64,000 nt of DNA, taken from assembly GCF_020422885.1 (NCBI RefSeq), contig NZ_CP084622.1, positions 2,995,001-3,059,000 of the forward strand, read 5' to 3'. The DNA comes from Mesobacillus sp. S13. Its GTDB lineage: Bacteria > Bacillota > Bacilli > Bacillales > Cytobacillaceae. Position numbers and translations under genes: made by a program. The notes beneath the pieces were generated by a model that made no database searches, was not told the DNA's origin, and worked only from the letters and a program-made list of their open reading frames with translations. Below are positions 60,348 through 64,000 of this stretch, piece by piece. Position 1 is the first letter of the stretch. Each line of letters begins with the position of its first letter.

Positions 60348-63134
60348 CTACAGCCAATCATGTACCATTTCGACTATTTTTGTGATATTCCCTTTTTCAA
60401 CTGGAATGTCAGGTACAGAATGTAAAAAGGCTCTTCCATACGATGTGGTCACAAGCCTTCGGTCAAAGACAAAAATCAACCCTCTGTCATTAGTTGTTCG
60501 AATCAGCCTTCCAAACCCTTGCTTAAACCGTAGAACCGCTTCTGGCAGAGATAGTTCATTAAAAGGGCTGCCCCCGCTTTCCTTGATTATGGAACATTTT
60601 GCAGCTGTGATTGGTTCATCAGGAGGTGTAAATGGGAGCCTCACGATGATTAAACATGAGAGGTCCTCTCCAGGAATATCGACACCCTCCCAGAAACTGC
60701 TGGTCCCGAACAAAATCGCTTTGTCGAACCGCTTGAAATTCCTGGTCAACCTTGTCCTGCTGCCTGCTGTAATACCCTGTGCAATTAAAATAAATTCTTC
60801 AAGTAGACCGCTCTCTTTAATTAATTCATACGCCTTCTTCAGCATTTCATGTGATGTGAATAAAATCAGCATCCTGCCTTTCGTTGCTTCTGCGATGGAG
60901 ATGATATGTTCTGTTATGGCAGCCACATAGTCATCATGAGACACAGATTTTATATCCGGCAAGTCATCAGGAACAATCAGCTTGACCTGAGAGTCATAAG
61001 AAAATGGTGAAGGAATTTGCTTTTCCATGAGAGTATTCTCAAGCCCCAATTCCTTTTTAATAAAACTGAAGGAATTATTGACAGAAAGCGTGGCTGATGT
61101 GACCACTACGCTTTTCTTTTTCGCAAAAAATCGTTGAGCCAAATAGTCTGATACATAGACAGGGCGTGAAAAAATGGTTGTTGAGTTTTGCAAAGACCTT
61201 AAATCTGCCTCAATCCATCTCACATAGCCACTATCGTCCATAAATAGGGTTCTGGCCGTATCACGGATTGCTTCTAAGTCTTCTTTAACCTGTACAACCT
61301 CTTCCAGAATGGATTGCTGCACTCCCGTATATGGACGGTTGCTCTTCCCGGCTTCATTTAGCCTTTCTTCCAGTGCAATAATTAAATCCTTTAAGTCAAA
61401 ATAAAATCTTTCTGCTGTTGTTTTCAATGCTGTCCAAACACGATTATCCCTGTCCGGAATCATGCCTGCATGTATTTTGCTACCATAGGCTTTATTCTTA
61501 ACCGACTTTCTTGCATATGTTCCAGCAAGCTTAAAGAGTTCCTCGGTTTCATATACCAAATCGGAAATCAACTGGCTGACCTCAAAGGTATGCAGTCTGC
61601 CGTCTCCTGATTCATTTTGCAGCAATCTCTCCAATTTATAAAACAATTGGTTTTGGTCATAAAGTCCAAGCTGATTCAGTACAAGCCTGACAGCCAGATA
61701 ATCCAGCGACCTCCCAAAGTATTTTCCTGCTGCCTTTTCAAATTGATGGCCTTCATCAAGAATTACATAGTCATAATTCGGCAGTGGACCCTTTTCAGAA
61801 ACAAGGTCGGCAAGAAGCATGGCATGATTCGTGATCAGAATATCTGCTTGTTGCGCTTTTTCAACCGCCCTTTGATAAAAGTCATAACTCTCCCAGTGCT
61901 TTGTCTTAAGGAAAAGGGCAGGCTCATTCTTTACTTTACTCCAGAAGAGGATACCTCCACTAGACAAATTGAGTTCATCAAAATCTCCGGTCTCTGTTTG
62001 TGTAAGCCATACAAGGATTTGCATTTTAGTAAGGGCTGTATCGTAATTTTCTTCTACCTCTCGCAGGGAATGCTCAAACCGGGCCATGCTGATATAGTTG
62101 TTTCTTCCTTTAATGAGAGAGGCATTTATTTTCGTACCCAGAACCTCAGCCAGTTTCGGTACATCATTGTGTAAGAGCTGCTCCTGAAGCTGTGTGGTAT
62201 AGGTACTTACTACAACAGGGTTGTGAATATCCATGGAAAAAATGGCTGCTGGAATCAAATAACCAAGAGACTTGCCTACACCTGTTCCGGCTTCGATGAG
62301 AGCATGGCCATTCCTTATGAATGCTTCGTGGACATAATCCATCATCGCGAACTGTCCATGCCTGATCTCATAACCAGAAAAAGCTTTTTGTAGCAAAGTC
62401 TTTTTTTCCTCCACTGATTGGGGATACTTAATTACACTATGTATAGCCTTTTGGATTTCAGCTCTCTTTTTCAAGGCAATCCCGCGGTAGACTTCTATAT
62501 GGTCAGGCAGATCTTCGAGACTGCTCTCCTTCATATTCAAAACATCATCAAAAATCAGGTGAAGATCACTCTTGAGTCCCTCAGAAAGCTTTGCAAGCTC
62601 TTTGACTGTAACAAGAGGCAGAGCTTTCGCTGCATCGAGCATGATTAACAGTAATTCTGCGGTCACTTGCGCATCGCTATCAGCCTGGTGTGGACGGTCA
62701 TGATCCAACCCCTCCCTGGCTGCCAAATCAGTCAGTTTATAGCTGTCAGCTGACGGATAAAGGATTCTTGCCATTTCCACTGTATCGATAACAGGTCCAT
62801 AAAATCCTTCCTGGCCTGAGTTTATTAATTCTTCTTGTAAAAAAGAAAGGTCAAACAAGACATTATGAGCCACAAAATAAGCATCTTCAAGCATATCAGA
62901 AACCTGCGGAGCGATTTCCTCAAATAATGGGGCATTCTTCACCATTGATTCTGAAATTCCTGTCAATTCTTCAATGAAAGCTGGAATCTCCTGCATTGGA
63001 TTGACAAGCGATGAGAATCTGCCAGTTATCTTTCCACCCTCGATGATCACGGCCCCGAATTGTATAATACGGTCACCCTTTTTAGGGGAATTACCCGTTG
63101 TTTCTAAATCTACAACTACAAATTTTTGGCTCAT
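60348..63134 (-). CDS. dinG: DinG-family exonuclease/helicase
   Basis: The protein has 928 residues. The N-terminal DEDD exonuclease domain starts VVVDLETTGNSPKKGDRI (Asp9, Glu11), with AHNVLFDLSFL and the HQADSDA block. The SF2 part has EAGTGVGKS (Walker A) and DEGH (LDEGHQFEK), and ends with QGFGRLIRT. The four cysteines of the Fe-S helicase cluster are missing (GRNNYIS in place of a Cys-bearing loop), as in Firmicute DinG, which acts as a 3'-5' exonuclease. ATG 63134. Confidence 0.94.
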   Translation of the reverse strand: MSQKFVVVDLETTGNSPKKGDRIIQFGAVIIEGGKITGRFSSLVNPMQEIPAFIEELTGISESMVKNAPLFEEIAPQVSDMLEDAYFVAHNVLFDLSFLQEELINSGQEGFYGPVIDTVEMARILYPSADSYKLTDLAAREGLDHDRPHQADSDAQVTAELLLIMLDAAKALPLVTVKELAKLSEGLKSDLHLIFDDVLNMKESSLEDLPDHIEVYRGIALKKRAEIQKAIHSVIKYPQSVEEKKTLLQKAFSGYEIRHGQFAMMDYVHEAFIRNGHALIEAGTGVGKSLGYLIPAAIFSMDIHNPVVVSTYTTQLQEQLLHNDVPKLAEVLGTKINASLIKGRNNYISMARFEHSLREVEENYDTALTKMQILVWLTQTETGDFDELNLSSGGILFWSKVKNEPALFLKTKHWESYDFYQRAVEKAQQADILITNHAMLLADLVSEKGPLPNYDYVILDEGHQFEKAAGKYFGRSLDYLAVRLVLNQLGLYDQNQLFYKLERLLQNESGDGRLHTFEVSQLISDLVYETEELFKLAGTYARKSVKNKAYGSKIHAGMIPDRDNRVWTALKTTAERFYFDLKDLIIALEERLNEAGKSNRPYTGVQQSILEEVVQVKEDLEAIRDTARTLFMDDSGYVRWIEADLRSLQNSTTIFSRPVYVSDYLAQRFFAKKKSVVVTSATLSVNNSFSFIKKELGLENTLMEKQIPSPFSYDSQVKLIVPDDLPDIKSVSHDDYVAAITEHIISIAEATKGRMLILFTSHEMLKKAYELIKESGLLEEFILIAQGITAGSRTRLTRNFKRFDKAILFGTSSFWEGVDIPGEDLSCLIIVRLPFTPPDEPITAAKCSIIKESGGSPFNELSLPEAVLRFKQGFGRLIRTTNDRGLIFVFDRRLVTTSYGRAFLHSVPDIPVEKGNITKIVEMVHDWL

Positions 63135-63353
63135 TCTTCAATACACCTCTAACATTCAGTCAAACAAAACCGTATCACAAAATATTGGAAAGTGAAAGCG
63201 GGAGTCTCATCCCAGGCCTTTCTACATTCTCTTTCAGGCTTATACCTATTATGACCATTATATAGGAATTTGGATGATCCAATTTAGTTATACTAGTAAA
63301 AAAGTCTGTACACCATACTGTATCGGCAGACGTGGACGAATGAGTAATGGTAT

Positions 63354-63384
63354 GAAAAAACTCCCGATGGTTCGGGAGTTTTCT
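63354..63384 (-). terminator. pan operon terminator
   Basis: AAAACTCCCG (63357-63366) pairs with CGGGAGTTTT (63373-63382), followed on the minus strand by TTTTTT. Confidence 0.87.
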
Positions 63385-63388
63385 TGTT

Positions 63389-63775
63389 CTATAGAAATAC
63401 CGTTTTCTCGGGCTCAGCATGAATCATTTCTACAATACGGTTGTTTTCATCCATCAGCGCTACTTTAGGCTGGTGGGACGGAACCTTCTCTTCCGCTACA
63501 AGGGCATAGGAAATGATGATTACGACGTCACCTTCATGGACAAGACGAGCTGCTGCACCGTTAAGGCAAACTACACCGCTCCCTCTTTCCCCAGGTATAA
63601 TATATGTTTCGAAGCGCGCGCCATTATTATTATTGACAATTTGTACTTTTTCATTAGCAACCATACCGACTGCATCCAGAATATCTGTGTCGATCGTGAT
63701 GCTGCCGACATAGTTAAGATTAGCTTCAGTAACTCGTGCTCGATGTATTTTAGCATTCATCATGGTGCGGAACAT
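63389..63775 (-). CDS. panD: Aspartate 1-decarboxylase
   Basis: This pyruvoyl enzyme makes beta-alanine for pantothenate. The 128-residue proenzyme cleaves itself between Gly24 and Ser25 (YVGSITID) to create the pyruvoyl group. The conserved [14 protein letters not shown] and CLNGAAARL blocks are present. ATG 63775. It is the last gene of the panBCD operon. Confidence 0.96.
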   Translation of the reverse strand: MFRTMMNAKIHRARVTEANLNYVGSITIDTDILDAVGMVANEKVQIVNNNNGARFETYIIPGERGSGVVCLNGAAARLVHEGDVVIIISYALVAEEKVPSHQPKVALMDENNRIVEMIHAEPEKTVFL

Positions 63776-63798
63776 GGAATATAATCCCCCTATATAAG

Positions 63799-64000
63799 TT
63801 ATTCTACTTCTAAAATGGTATTATCAATCAATCTGGCTTTAGAGAACTTCACCGCAAGCGCTACGATAACTTTCCCCTTCAGCATTTTCATTTCTTCTAG
63901 CTCAGGATAGGAATAGATTTCAATATAATCAACTGTACCAGTCGTATTTTCATTTATATGATTTTTCATCAAACTGACAAGTTCATCAGAATTTCTTTCG
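63799..64000 (-). CDS. panC: Pantothenate synthetase, C-terminal end only
   Basis: The last 66 codons are present; the gene runs out of the window. The text [14 protein letters not shown] and the closing [17 protein letters not shown] are characteristic of PanC, which joins pantoate and beta-alanine. It ends 23 bp before panD, in keeping with a panB-panC-panD operon. Confidence 0.9.
   Translation of the reverse strand, partial: ERNSDELVSLMKNHINENTTGTVDYIEIYSYPELEEMKMLKGKVIVALAVKFSKARLIDNTILEVE

Overview
The window looks like a chromosomal segment of a spore-forming, aerobic but NO/low-oxygen-responsive Bacillaceae bacterium (Bacillus/Mesobacillus-like). This rests on moderate GC, strong AGGAGG-type ribosome sites, frequent TTG/GTG starts, minor acid-soluble spore protein genes (sspL, sspM), a cotD spore-coat gene, a type B rnpB and long synteny with the Bacillus subtilis yp-region. 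No phage, insertion sequence, CRISPR array or tRNA was recognised. The synteny statements are from memory of B. subtilis, not from a search.

Layout. 1-9553: a partial hypothetical gene, fhs (one-carbon metabolism), divergent metA (homoserine acetyltransferase), an AIM24-family gene, a methyltransferase, a DUF3892 gene, mntR, topB, a small hypothetical gene and an HD-GYP gene. 9746-16410: cspD, a 52-bp-period repeat array, ypeQ, ypeP and divergent ypdQ (two RNase H folds), an EamA transporter, a dispersed repeat, a YuiD-like PAP2 protein, sspL, ypcP (5'-3' exonuclease), a sulfurtransferase and a small Cys-rich gene. 16414-23627: dynA (two-headed dynamin), the type III polyketide operon bpsA-bpsB, a second 52-bp-period array and an SDR gene. 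23981-26289: a three-gene ba3-type cytochrome oxidase. 26438-31128: asnS with its Asn T-box, an EamA transporter and an M32 carboxypeptidase. 31345-37340: a respiratory/NO block with a DUF2249 protein, a quinol NO reductase, a Crp-type regulator and an operon of two DUF2249 genes, a 12-TM protein and a MIP18-like gene. 37445-45017: ypsC, rnpB, gpsB, ypsA, cotD, mrfB, mrfA. 45226-47297: a second Crp paralog and hcp. 47512-64000: hsp20, yppG-F-E-D, sspM, yppC, recU, ponA, ypoC, nth, dnaD, aspB, ypmB, ypmA, a degenerate metallo-beta-lactamase-fold protein, dinG, panD and the 3' end of panC.

Most notable. Six promoters between 23.8 and 47.4 kb (ba3 oxidase, DUF2249, NO reductase, crp, the DUF2249 operon, hcp) each carry a TGA-N6-TCA dyad (four of them GTGA-N6-TCAC) whose centre is exactly 29.5 bp from the first base of a -10-like hexamer. 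That is the geometry of a class II Crp/Fnr activator. The two Crp paralogs here have the Crp-type recognition helix (R-E-x-x-x-R) that reads TGTGA, but one has a single cysteine and the other none, so neither can be an iron-sulfur Fnr. Together they outline a compact, self-contained nitrosative-stress or low-oxygen regulon with several uncharacterised members.

Other points. asnS, normally between aspB and dnaD in B. subtilis, is missing there and sits about 30 kb away. Both 52-bp-period arrays lie just 3' of minus-strand genes. Hcp has the short (class III-like) length. The MBL-fold protein next to dinG has lost its metal ligands. All starts were chosen from ribosome-site spacing and are stated where they differ from the longest frame.
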